Assembly: GCF_019399895.1 (NCBI RefSeq)
Contig: NC_091886.1
Span: 2,790,001-2,854,000, forward strand
Source: Cardiocondyla obscurior
Lineage: Eukaryota; Arthropoda; Insecta; Hymenoptera; Formicidae
Direction: 5' to 3'
Length of the DNA stretch: 64,000 bases
Shown here: positions 1-12,560 of the stretch, in pieces
How the letters are laid out: each line of letters opens with the position of its first letter
Position numbering within the stretch: the stretch's first letter is position 1
Made by a program: the position numbers and the translations under genes
The notes under the pieces: generated by a model
Databases searched by the model: none
What the model saw: only the letters and a program-made list of their open reading frames with translations
What the model was told of the DNA's origin: nothing

Positions 1-1467
1 ATTTCAAAATTGCAACTCGACGCCGGAAGCTCGAGTGACAACGACGCGGGAAAGTCAATTCCTTCCGAGTGTAGCTAAGAAAAATCGAGCCAAGACGCTG
101 CTTTTTTTTATAGCTAAATTTTTTACGGGTATGACATTAAAGGTGAACCTAAAGATCTGCACTTTGATATTTTTACTATTTTTATAGATATGCATAATTT
201 GTGCGCTGAAGATTTAGATTCGAGGTATTTAATATTACAAATATTAAAAGGGAGATTTGATAGTTTCTAGGACGGTTCGTGCTTTTAATTAATTCATCTA
301 GCAGATGTCTTTAAATAATTAAAGATTCTTAGAGGTTCGTGAGTAATAAGAACTTTGCTTTGGAGAATAGCCAAGCGCACTGCATAAATCTTGGTTAATG
401 TATTTGGGAGAGATGCAAAAAAATATTAAAATTGGTTTCAAGATCAGTTAAATTAATTATCATATTCAGACCTCGTTAAATTTTTATTATCTTATCACCT
501 ACTTGCGCGCGACATAGCTGTGCCCGATTATTTTCGTTTAGAACTGCTTTTCAATTAACTATTAATTTTGATTGTTAAAGCTTCTGGCGCAGATCATTAA
601 AATATGATAATATTTTCGCGATACTCTAGTGATTTATAGTGACTGTGACAATCTCCTCGCAATCAATTACCCATTATTTATTCGATCCATTGGATACGCA
701 TTATATTCATGCGAATTTTTCGGCGTTATCTCCAAGAGACAAAGGTATACTAACCATAAAATATGCAAATACAGAACAATGAGCCATTTGCATTAATCAC
801 AAAAGTAGTTACGATAACAATACGTACAATAAATAACTAAATAAACGAAATGGACGGGCGATGTTAAACATCGGTTATAAATTCGGTGACAATTTTCCTC
901 GAAATATATACGCGCGCGGCGATAAATTTATCCCGCTTTTCACCGATAATAAAAATGGGCGCGGGGTGAAAACTTTTCGCGCGGAATGTCCTTGTTAGAT
1001 TCGCGATTACGTTCGTAGCGCGGAATGTTCCTTAAGCCGCGGGCTACGTTACGTGGAAACTACCAGGCCGCGGCCGTCAAATAAGGCGAAACTGCAGGCA
1101 AATAATACGAAAGTGTGTACGGCGGTGCAGTTTCGCGCGGAAGCCCATTGGCGAATTTCGCGGCGCGGCGAATTATTACGACGTTGGCCATTCAAAGCGG
1201 GATATGCAAAGCAGAAACTTAACAGTGCTTGCTATATACTCGCGTGAGCTTGGAACTTTTACTTCGACCTCCCGGAGGTTTTTCGCCCTTCCTCCTCCTC
1301 CTCTCCACCCTCGCTCTTCGATTTGCAACTTCATTACTTGAGTCGGCAATTCTCAGGTCGGCCTCTTACGGAAAAACTCGTCGCCGTTTTGTCGCTCTCC
1401 TCGTTTTCTTACGATTTTTCGATTAAACTTCCCCGCTACTTTGTATAACAGAAGACGCGAGGGAGGG

Positions 1468-1496
1468 AAAAAAAAAAAAGAAAAAAGAAAAAAAAA
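1468..1496. repeat. A-rich simple sequence
   Basis: An adenine run broken by single guanines follows a purine tract starting near 1459. This is low-complexity sequence with no other visible content. Confidence 0.9.
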
Positions 1497-2827
1497 TTTG
1501 CAACCGCCATCGGCGATTATTTAATCAGCGATCGCGTCGCAGCGCCGTAAAGATTAACGCACTTTTAAGATGAAGAGTCCGCCGTTATCGCATCACGTGA
1601 AGAACTGCCGTTTCGTTATATGATACCGCGCCGAAAGAACGATAGTGTCATTTTATGCCCCATCAAGCGAAGATCGATACTGTATAGATAGCTTCTAGCG
1701 GATTCATCTTGATGATGGAAACGGTTTAGAAGGGTGTTCTACATTCGATGTAACTTTGCTCCAACCTGACAACTTTGACGTACGATGTAACTCGCGGCTT
1801 TATCGTATATTTCTATATATGTAAATAAAGTTTTCTTGAGATTGCGTCTCTAATTTATATCCGCGACTTATGCTTCGACCGGCATAAGATTCGCGTTACG
1901 TAAATACCGTAAGATGTTACATTTCTCCCGAGATATTCATTCTAAGTTTAAAGTTTGACGAATGTCGAAATATATTCGCGCGCTCGTTAAAACCTGCCAA
2001 ATACGACTAATTACGTGGCTCTCCCGACATTTGTTGCTAATAAATCTGAAATCTCAGCGCAGTATCGGGAGCTGTGAATTTCGACTTAGATGGCTTTCAA
2101 ATCGAAAAACTTGCGTCATTCCGCCGGTTTTTATCCCGCCGCAAACAACGTGGAAATGTCGTCTGGCGACTATACGCCTAGCATTTGCGGAGCAAAAGCT
2201 GGCGAACGTTGAAGACTTCCAGCAAAAAGCTTCATCGGGAAAGCCATCTCGTCAAAGACTTCTTTCCTACTGCCTCCCTTTGCCACACGCCCACAAACAA
2301 ATACATACGTGTAGACGAACGGTACGTCCGAAGCTCGATCGATCTTCCGCGGAACAGAAATCCCTCTCGAGAGATCGCGTAACGCTTATCCTGAGTACAT
2401 ATGTGAGCTCATTTCCATTGAGTAAAGTTGAGGAGTGATGCTAGGAAATGTGTTATATAAGCATTCGGCAAAAGATGGTCCAAGGGATCCATAAGTCCCG
2501 GATATATCTTATAATTCTCTTATTCATTAAAATCACATTTCGAGTACCGAGAGAAAAATTCTGTTTAATATTAATAATGGCAAAATAGATTAAAGTTAAT
2601 AATGAAAGATTTAAATAAATAAAAAGCCGTGTTTTTTAAGGTACGCTGCTCGCTTTTGTGCATTTTATTTTTGGGTTTAATTATATGATGTATCTCTTTA
2701 TTAAAAAGCATAATAATATATTAAAAGTAGCTAATTTTGTTAGTACGTGTTAATATTCTTGTAAATTATTCGTGCTTCATTATTGAGTTACATTTTTGAG
2801 CTACATTACGCTTAGAGGAGTATTACT

Positions 2828-2874
2828 ATTTTTTTTATTATTTTTTTTATTTTTTTTTTGTTTCCTTTTTTTTT
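2828..2874. repeat. T-rich simple sequence
   Basis: Thymine runs of 8 to 10 bases are interrupted by A, G and CC. It is a low-complexity tract. Confidence 0.9.
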
Positions 2875-5800
2875 AACAGAGTTGCCGAAAGCGAATCCTC
2901 CGAGACTTTTTAGCCACCTTGCTTGCGTATTTACGCTCTAATCCACACACGTTCTAATTAAATAACCCACAGACCGCAGGTGATATTTAATTAGAGCCGC
3001 AGTAGTTATTTTAGTCACGATATTATTCTAGCGAAAAAAGGGGTCGACGACTCTTTTGTGCGTTTTAGTTGGTGAAAGAAGTTTAGGTTCTGGCAAAAGA
3101 GGTGAAAAAAAAAAAAAAGAAAATGCTGCATACCTGATAAGGATATATGAAAAAATATATATGCACAAGCTAATTTTGACTTCTAAGTGTCGCGGTTATT
3201 TTAATTGCTTTACTAATTGGAACAGGAAAATGTGACTAATAATTTGTAAGCAAATTGCGTGAAGAACTTCATTACTTCACGATACCACACTTTTGTTTAA
3301 TATCTAATTACAAAAGAGTTTTTATAATTCTTTCTATTTAATTTATAGAAATTAATACCTATATTTGCGCAAGTAAAGCAGTATGAGAAGCATGACATAG
3401 GTTATTTGAACAAAGCGATCTACCGTAATAATTTTGCGATTATCAGAAATAATTCGCTCGAGAGAGTACGCGCGTGCCATCGTTTTCCGGTTTTATTCGA
3501 TCAACTTTCCGCGAGATGCTATTGTAATAATCCTTTGTCAGTGATGCAGAAACTTTACGGTTCCGGTTTTTCAAACTACGAATTCGCACAATGCCCATTC
3601 AAATATGCAGTGAATTTTTTCGTGCACAGTGGATAATAAATTCGTCGTTTCAATCAATTCGATATGTGCGATATGCGCCTTTCCAAATATATGTTCATGT
3701 TTTGCGCGCGGTCTAATTATTAACTGTTACACAGAGTTTTAAATTAAGAAAAATATAGTGTAAAAGTGTATAGCTCTTTAGATAATTATTTTTTTAATAT
3801 TCACAAATTTAATATTTAATACAGTTTAAATGAAAATTATAATTAAAGTTAGGGGGATAAATATGTAATTATACCGAGATTATATTTCGGTATTACGGGT
3901 AAAAAGATGTCTTTATCCAATTCAAGGTAATGGAGATGCAATAATTGGCGCAAAATAAAATACACAAAATTGACATGGAACAAGATAAATTGCGAGGTTC
4001 TTATCACAGAGACACAGTAAGGTAAACGAGTCGCAAAAAAAAGTGAATCGTTTCTCATTATTATTCGTACCTTTCTTGCAGCATGTGGCACATGTTCGCG
4101 ATCCTATTATTGAAAAATTCTCTCAGTCGCATTTTTAGTATCAGAGCGTAATTTACAAATAAATGCTTAGAAAAATCGCTCGAAATGATTATAAAATAAC
4201 GTCATTGCAGCGATATAATTTTTTTTTTTTTTATAATATGAAATTCCGCAGAGCTTATTTTACATGCTATATATTTACACGAGTCGCTAGCACATTTCTC
4301 TTATATTTACTAATTATCAAAGTGGCGAATTGAATCCTAATTATTCTTTTATTTAAATTTATCATTTTATCATCTTATAGCTAAAAAGAATTTTTTTTTT
4401 CTCAGATTGAGTGTTCACGTTTCTCGACAATACGTTATTTCTCACCAGTTGTGGAAGAGAATTCGCAGATAAAAGAATCAAGTTTCACGTCAATTATTTG
4501 CGATGATGTTTTATTCGATATCGTATCGCGGCTGCTAGTATTATTTACTAAAAAATTAAAGGTAAATGGTTGGGATGTTTGTTACGGAGAACGATAGCGG
4601 CACTGTCGTGTAATGTTATTTCAAGTAACATGGTCGCGCTTTAAAATGCAGAGCGCGTAGGGGCGCGGTAAGGGATAAGGTTTTAAATATTAATTAATAA
4701 TTTGCGATACTTTACAAACGGGCGCAACAATAGCCGGGCGTTTATATAAAACGACTGCCAATTCTGACTTCGATAAATTCACGTTCGGGTACCCGCACTA
4801 AATCCATTATTGTTTTCCGGTGTCAATGCGGCGGCATGGGCGATATTAATTTTTGCGCATCGTCTCCCGCGTATAAATTAGTCAACGCCGGTGTAGCGCG
4901 CCCCAATTAATCCCATATTGACAGCGACTGGAGGCGCACGCTCCCTGCTATGACGAGGGTTTATTGAAACGTGCGCGTGCAAGTAATCGAGCGTGCCGGG
5001 TACGAATTAGCGATGTAAAAACGCGCCGTTACATTTTGCGAAACGAAACGCCGGCGCACGGCGCGCATCGCATCGCCTCGCGAACGCGCGTTACAGTTTT
5101 AATTATAGCCAACGCGTTCTTCCGGCGGAACGGCTCTATACTCACGGTCAATCAACGACCGATTCGATTACGCCGATAATCGAATTGTTCTGTCCGTTGA
5201 AACAAATTTTTTCCACCGAGCTCTCGGCCCACTCGACGAGAATAAGAGCTCTGTTAATGCGTATACTTTCACCCGAAAACTATGTTCCCTTATATATATT
5301 TTATTTTATTTTATTTTTTTATTTATGCTTCTCAGCGAAATTTAATTTGCTGATTTTACAAATGCGAGTGATTAATTAAATTACTTTGCCGAATAAGGGG
5401 GAGCTTGTTGGAGTTGGTAACCGTTTGCAAACGTCAATTAATAACCGGATTTTTTAGGCGGCTCGTTCACTATTCGTGCAGTGCTCCGTCAATTAAAACG
5501 GAATATGATACCGCAAAATTTGACGGAATTTAATTTAACTTTGTTATTTTTTTCTTTTTTAAAATTTTTAAGAGCTCAGAAGTACACACACTCAGAGGTA
5601 CACAATTTATAAAAGTTACTTTTAATATATTAATGCATCAAAAATAAATACTATTTTACAAAAATTAATTTCTCCTCAAACTCTACCCTATAATCGACCG
5701 ACGGAAATAAAGAAACGTGCGCGGATACTTATCTTTATTATTTGCGACGTTTTGCGAAAAGAAAAATATCATATTTCGCGATGATTTGTCTGTCGGGCAG

Positions 5801-6148
5801 GCGTCACAGAAAAAAAAAAGAAGCGTGTCAAGGTCTAGAAATTTGCCCACGCGTAAGTAACGCGCGATGGGTCGTACCGTCGCGAATGTTCCCGTTGAAA
5901 TTTGTCATCGTCGTATTTCGACACCGCTATCGATAGCACGTATATAGATCCTGGCTCTTTCTCTCTCCCCGGTGGTTTAGGGGGGGGGGAGTGGGTTTTT
6001 TTTCCTCCTCCGGAGAGAAGAGGAGGTCGGAATCGGGGGCGTGCACTGCTACTTATCTCGATGGTAAGCGAGTGGTAAGTGCAGAGCACCTTGGTATACC
6101 CGGAGTAAAGAGTAAAGAGCCTTTGAAAGTAGCTAGGTACGCCCGGTA

Positions 6149-6172
6149 GTCGTCGTCGACGTCGTTGTCGTC
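6149..6172. repeat. Imperfect GTC trinucleotide repeat
   Basis: Consecutive GTC units occur with a GAC switch and one GTT variant. The tract is largely the reverse complement of the GAC tract about 110 bp downstream, so the two could pair as a stem. Confidence 0.85.
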
Positions 6173-6282
6173 AGCCGCAAACTCGATGCAGGGTAAACCG
6201 AGACCCTCGTAAATCATCGTTTGTATTCCGCGTCGGTGCATCGTGAATCAAACTCACTCAGGGAATCCCCGAGGTCGAAACC

Positions 6283-6327
6283 ACGACGACGACGACGACG
6301 ACGAAGACGATGACGGCGAAGAAGAAG
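6283..6327. repeat. ACG/GAC then GAA trinucleotide repeat
   Basis: Six or more perfect ACG units grade into GAAGACGATGACGGC and then GAA units. In one frame this gives an Asp/Glu run inside a 74-codon frame with no other protein-like character, so it is treated as a microsatellite. Confidence 0.9.
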
Positions 6328-6862
6328 CCCCGTTCTCTTTCAGCGTTTTCTCGCCTGGCCCAGCCTCAGCCAGGACTCATCGTTTTTCTTTGATTAATCG
6401 ACTTAGTTCCTTAATTTTTTTTTCGGGATTCCATCGAAAGTTTATATGTGTCGCTCGAAACTTTTAATTTGAGATGTTATATCCGCGGAAAAGTCTGTAC
6501 TCTTTGTAAACATAAACTTTTGACGTTTAATAAGCAATGTGGTAAAAATGATTGTATAAAAAAAAAAAAAGAAAACTGAAGATTTATAAACGTCGCTGAA
6601 TTTTAAAAGAATCTTGAGAGGAATAATTTTCAATTAACCGCGGTGGCAACTTTTAAGAAACATATCGCGAGGTTCATTAAAAATTTTGAATGTTACGCTT
6701 ATTTTATTTTTCTTGCAAGGAGATTGTGAAAAAATCGGCTTTGGTATTAATTAATATTAAAGCATTTCATGCGATGGGGAAAATATATTACGAGAGAAAG
6801 ATCCGCCGGAACCGGAACAACCGCAAACGCCAAACTGCAGCAACTACTTGAGAGTATACCTT

Positions 6863-7020
6863 GTTTCGCATTGTTAAATGCTTCGCATCGTTAAACTGCA
6901 TCGTGTAAAGCGTGCATAGACGCGATAAGGACGACTGACTATTTTATAATTTTCGTCTTGTGTCGCATTGTTAAATAAATTCAACCTACGGTAAAGCGTG
7001 CGGCAATGCGATAAGGACAT
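6863..7020. repeat. Diverged two-copy direct repeat
   Basis: The string TCGCATTGTTAAAT occurs at 6866 and again at 6963. In each copy it is followed by TAAAGCGTGC (6906 and 6992) and then GCGATAAGGAC. The same three blocks in the same order show a local duplication with indels between copies; the offset falls from 97 to 86 bp. A shorter internal copy, CGCATCGTTAAA, lies at about 6885. No gene is visible. Confidence 0.75.
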
Positions 7021-10000
7021 CAGTATACGGTGGATTCTTGGGGAAATATACGCCGAACGCTGTATATCTCAGGATTTATTTTACGTCGAGGGCGTGAGAT
7101 AACGTACTACGTACCTTTTATTCGTGGAAATAAATTATGTCTTCTAATATATACAAGGGGACAATTCCAGTGTAACGCGCGAAATCCCGGGTTTATTAAA
7201 CGCATTTAATGCAACGCAAAAATAAAAACAGTAATGCAAATGGTGAATTTTCGGAAAGGAGAATACGTCAGGCTCGGCCTAACTAGCAAAATAAATATAA
7301 CGTTTTTAATTCGACGCCTTTGAGAAATTAAAGTTTTTATTAGCCCTATTGTTTTAAAGAAAAATAAAAAAAAAAATAGTGAAATCGAGTCGAGATTTAA
7401 ATGAAACATTTGCCGTCGAAATTTGTATATCAGAAACGTGTGGAGGTGCTCGGATATTTTATGCGAACATCGGTAACTGTCGTTGAGGATGCCGAGAATC
7501 CCTGAAATCCGCTTCTTTGATACGCGTTTTCACGTAAGAGCGCTTGAGCGTCGGTCGGCGCGCTGTCAGGAGGATCAATCTTTCTTGGCCCTCAGCGTCC
7601 GCTCGTTGAAGTTGTCGGGGAACGACTGGCAGTTAATTTACGATGCCGGCCAAGGAAGTTGGTCCTTCTGGCCTTATCAGCACAGCGGCCGTCGCGCGCG
7701 CAATGCGGACTCCCGCGGCGATCGAAGAAAAGCTCCTGTGGACACGGCTTTAACCCGCGGTAAACCCTTCCTCGTAACCGTGCTACCCTTTCATCCCTTT
7801 GTTACCCTTCGACTTCTCTCCGCGTCTTACGCTTTAGCGGTTACACCTTGCCGCTACTATCATGAGACCCGGTACTGTTTCAGCGAGTTTCTAATCTTTG
7901 TTTATTGAACCACAGCGCTTTCTTAACATTATCGCAATAAAGAGTTTTATTTATACGTCTTGTATATCGTTAAATGATGATTTAGTGTAATTGTCTTTAT
8001 TCAAGAGATATAAATTTGAAGCTTTCTTAATTAATTATTGTGACGCAAAATATAATAACGTTTATGTAATACATTTTTTTTTTTTTTTAAAGTTTAATAA
8101 TTTTCGATTTGATGATTCTATTTAGGAAAACTTTTCTTCTTATTTTGAAGGCTTTACTGTCGGCTGTACGAGTTTTTCAATAGATTTATATACGTCATAG
8201 AGAAAAATTTAAATATTTTCGGTACGTATCCAAGTTGAAAAACGGTGAAGATTGGCGTGAAATACATTTCTTTACATACTGCAACATCGAAAATTGAATA
8301 TGAGATTAATATCGAACTAACCGTGTTTGCTTTTCTATTTTCTCTCTATTTTGCTTGCTTACGCCGTCAATGTTGCATCCGGAGGGTATTCAAAGTGACG
8401 CATGCTCGAGCATTTCGAATGTGCACAAAAGAGTGTTTGATAGAACTCTGCCTTTTTATCTCGTTTAGGAAAAGTTTAAACGAATATTTATCTTTCCTGC
8501 ATTTTTTTTTTCTTTTCAAACATCAGTACCCTACACCGATCACCAATCTGCGCGTTAATTTAATTGCCTCAACAAGGCAAGAGACTTTCACATTGAAATA
8601 TTTCCGGAAGACCCGAAAGAAACGTAACTATCGATTTTTCGCCGGAGGGACAATCGTGCGCGTTGCACGCGCGGTCGTTTATAAGTTTAACGCACAAATT
8701 GTTTAGCAGCTTAATTACGCGCGGGCGAAAAAAAAATAACAAAAAAAACGCGGAAATGGGAGTGGAAGAGATTGCGGGCCCGTTTACGGCACGTCTTTAT
8801 TTTATAATTTCAGCGACACCGTTATCGCGCTTGCGCGAGTTAGACCCGTTTTATCAGCCAGGAACTAAAAGTCCGGGGCCGGGCATTGCAGCTGAATTTA
8901 CATCTCTAAATGAATATGATAGCGTCGTGAGCGCGAAACAACGAAAAAGTCCAACCCGCCCCGACGTAAAGAGCCAACGAGACCCTTAACGTTTTTCCCA
9001 GCCGTGTCCAGTACAGCTCAGTTCCATCGTCGACAACGGGTTTACTCTTTTTAATCGCGCTTTGTTGCCTTTCTCCGCCGGTTCTTATTCTTATCCTCGT
9101 TTCGAGTACAAAAATGTGTCGGCGAAAAGAACGCATCTAACGACTCGAGTCCCCGTCGATGCTCGTAGGAGCGATAAATATTTGTTCTTCGCCCTCCGCC
9201 GCTTTACGTTGCGAAAGAATAATTTTTTTCCCCGACGTACTTACGAGTACTTCACGAATTCGCTTCTTTGAACACGACCGCCGCCGTTTCCTCGAGAGTT
9301 ATCCGAATCGAAAAACTAACGAACATTCGTCCGACGTGAAATTGCGATTTAAGCGTTTGAAAAAAGAAACTTTGAAAAGCAGCGTGAAACGGGAAAAATT
9401 TAGTCGATAAAAATTAAGGCCGAGACGAACGCACGAACGATCTTGTATTTCTTTTTTTTTTTTTTTTTCTTTTTTTTAAAAGGTTTCTTTTTGCGCGCGA
9501 TAGTTTTCGAATGAGGAAGCAACGATGAGTTTTCCCCCTTGCTGCGAAAATCGAGCGAGATTACCGCAGACAGACTGGTGGTTGTAATATCTTTCTTTCT
9601 ATTTTATTTTTTTTATTTTTTTTTTTCTACTCATCTCTCTACCTCAGTTCGAGAGATTCAATTTTATTATGACGGATGTACGTTGGAAAACTAACTTTCA
9701 TGCGGTCAAACTTTTTTGCACTTGCGGCGATCAGCTTTTCCTCATTTTGCGCGCGCGCGCCTCACGAATTAAGTCGAATTCATTACGCTTATTTGGCGAA
9801 TTTTTTACGAACACAATTGTCAAATTAAATCAAAGTAATATATTACCGCCGAAGGTATCACATTACAGTTCAAGCCTAGACACTCGGCGCGTGTACGTGA
9901 CGTTGAAAAGACAAGTGTATTTGAAACTTTAATACACGTCGGCAAATATAAAATGGAAATTCGGATGAAATATTAGAATAACGTTCAGAAAATTTCAAAA

Positions 10001-11600
10001 TGGAGATAATTTGCAATAATTATATTATGCAATAATTATATTTCCATTGCATTGGCACGGTTAAATCCGACGATTATTATCGGTAGATTTGATTTATGTC
10101 TTTTCGATTATTCCACATCCTTTATTAATATTTAAGTATTATAATTATACCCAGATGTAATTCGCGATGCGACGCCGTGTCGATGCATAATTGCGTTACA
10201 AAATTCTGCGCGTTGACCTCCCGCCAGACCGTAAGAAATTAATTTCCGAACAAGTCGAAAAGACGTTATTGCCCCCGGGGCGGTATTGTTCTGTAATAAC
10301 TTCTAATAATTTTCCGCCGTTACGTGAAGTCCTCGATACTACTACTTGGCGCGGTCGTTAACGGTTGTTATCGCGGTTCCCGCGTTCGCGCAAACCGTCC
10401 CGGAAGTCCCTCGGCATGCCTACATCGCGGACGAGGGGCTCGCGTAAAGAGCGCGTTTGTTAAAACTTACGGAATTATTTAATATCGTTGGAAAATGTTG
10501 GGGGAGAAAAAAAAAAAATCTTTTCCGGCGAATATCCCGCTTCGAAATTCGCGAATCAAAGGCGATCAAAACTAACTCCGAGCGACTTTAACTAGACTTT
10601 CTTTAATCTTTATAATAGCGTTTGCGATTGAAGCGGATTCGAAGCGCTTCGAGAGTGGTTGAACCCAATTTTCACGAATTCGTGCTCAAAATGGAAATGT
10701 ATTTGTATGCAAGTTGAAAAGTCCCTGGCAGGAACTATGTTCCTATTAATCGCTCTCCGAGCGATTTAAATCTTCTTAGTGGAAAACGCCACGAGTATTT
10801 CTAGCTCACTACATGTTAAACGGTTTTAATAATTGTCACGTGAATAAGTTAATTCCTTTTACATAATCGTTTTATAGTTCATTTCTTCATACGTTTAATA
10901 TTTGCTGTAGATGAATATTACCTGACAGTTATCAAGAAAGGTAATCAATTAATTTTTAAATACGTTCGTCGGTTAATGTATAAAACGAAAGGGCGAGTGT
11001 GCTATGTGTTATATTCGGGTAACAAACGATTCTAAATTTAACAGAAAGAGAGAGGAGTGAGTTTATTAGTAGAGTTTGTGAGAATAATAATTCCGGATTG
11101 CTTGATATAATTATGGTTTTCCGCGCGACTATATGAAAATATTTTCACACCCACTCGAGATATATAAAAGTCGTAATTCGTTTTACGATTTTTATTCAAT
11201 GCGTATACACGGCCGAACAAAAATGGAAAATGCGCAACGTAACGAACGTATTTTTCTTTCGTTAATATGCAACAACAGGTATGCACTACCGCGGTATCTT
11301 CGCCGCGGTGCTTTTTCTTCATCCGAGCGCAACGCACCTGTGCGGTAAATTTCATTTGCGCGCCGTTAAAATGAGAACTGAGCTCTCTACGTCGCTCTCG
11401 CGAAATTGCACCGCGGAGGAAGCGCATTCGAAAATCGACTCGTTCATTCGCGCATTCGGATTAATTGGATTCACCTTTGACTGACTTCTGAGTTCCGGCG
11501 GTTGCGCGCCGCTAATGAAATGCATTCGGGCCCGGTATTTATTTCTTTTTCATAATACCCGGAGAGAGCGCGAGCCGAATCCACGAGTTTAATTAGCATT
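7021..11600. other. Non-coding stretch without recognised genes
   Basis: The stretch holds AT-rich DNA, T-rich tracts (8072-8089, 9449-9479, 9606-9627) and a CpG-dense area near 8640-9350. Frames at 7483-7908 and 8245-8706 are open for 141 and 153 codons, but they begin at TTG and GTG, have no family resemblance that I recognise, and show no signal peptide or domain. A 17-bp direct repeat, GCAATAATTATAT, is present at 10012 and 10029. Confidence 0.6.
10012..10041. repeat. Short direct repeat, 17-bp period
   Basis: GCAATAATTATAT occurs at 10012 and 10029, giving two adjacent copies with a 17-bp period. It is small AT-rich tandem sequence. Confidence 0.8.
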
Positions 11601-12560
11601 CGCGAAATAGCGGAAACGTCCGGGTCGAGGCGGAAATGTTTGCGTTATGCCGTGGGGAGGTAAGGGTGCCGTAAACGGCGCAACGACTTCGAGGACACTT
11701 CCGGTACATCTTCGCTCTTACGATCCTTTTTTAACGTCATTCCCTTAATAGCGCAACGGAGACGGAGTCGCAACGCAACGTCGCGCCGGTAAAAAACCTC
11801 CCCGAGAACAATCAAGCGAACGGACGACTAAGGGGAAACGGCGAAAGAGCGCGAGCTGAGAAAACGACCTGGGGTCTCGCCCAGACCCACGTTTTCTCTC
11901 ACATCCTACTTTTCCACCGCTTATCCATATTTCCGTTGATCCACCGAGAGCCAACTTTTTATTTCTACTTTCGTCCTCGAAGATCGCCTCCCCCTTTGAA
12001 AATACCCGCCCGGGGGAGCGGCGAGAGCTACCTCATCATCCACCGCCGGCCACACCCTCTCGCGTTCCTTTTTTCCGCCCGTCACGACCGTAGTGTTTTA
12101 CAAGGAAGTGCACTTCGTGCCTCGACTTCTGTCCCGGGCTCTCGAGGGACGACGGACCTGCGTCGGTTACGACGAGGCCGACAACGAACGTAGCTGCGAC
12201 GCGACGTCACGACCGGCGGGAGCGAGCGAGACGCGGAATTTTACCACCGTGTCGAAACGAAATGACATTATTGTTCGCGAATTTCGTTGTCTAAGTGCAA
12301 TATTAGCGCTTCGTGACCTATCCCCGTTCTCATCAGAGAACGTCCGCGTCGGTTCGACGCCCACCGGCGACATCTCCGTTCGTTACCGCGTGCAGGCGCG
12401 TCGGGTTTCACCGTTGAAAACAACCCGCTACTTTTTATTTGTATCACCTTATTAAGATCGCAGCAGCGTGCGGCTCGACTCGGCGATCTTGATAATCGCC
12501 CGGCTCTCGATCTTCCGCATTCTTTATCATCGACCTCATCGGCGAGCATTTGCAATTATT
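11600..12560. other. CpG-rich block
   Basis: This is a GC-rich and CpG-dense block of about 1 kb with few stop codons, so overlapping frames stay open on both strands (for example 12093-12455 plus and 12268-12555 minus). The frames look arginine- and serine-rich, as expected from CpG-rich random sequence, and the 12093 frame starts at GTG. Such blocks often mark promoters or 5' exons in insects, but I see no TATA/initiator pair or donor that fixes a transcript. Confidence 0.4.

Larger units (their letters stand above)
1..6148. other. Non-coding stretch, AT-rich with CpG-rich patches
   Basis: I see no recognisable gene here. The sequence alternates between AT-rich DNA with T and A runs and CpG-dense patches near 850-1250, 4650-5200 and 5860-6050. 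A 158-codon ATG-initiated frame at 1962-2438 on the plus strand has no domain, signal peptide or repeat that I recognise, and one such frame is expected by chance in a window this size. A TATA-like string lies at 4743-4750 with no convincing initiator or donor downstream. The stretch is best read as intergenic or intronic. Confidence 0.6.

Noticed and set aside
1962..2438. 158-codon ATG frame as a gene
   Set aside because: Roughly one such frame is expected by chance in six frames of 64 kb at this composition. No family resemblance or transcript signals are visible.
4743..4750. TATATAAA as a plus-strand promoter
   Set aside because: No initiator at the proper distance and no downstream donor or open frame; such strings are common in AT-rich DNA.
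7483..8706. Frames of 141 and 153 codons as possible genes
   Set aside because: They begin at TTG and GTG, have no recognisable domain and occur where frames of this length are expected by chance.
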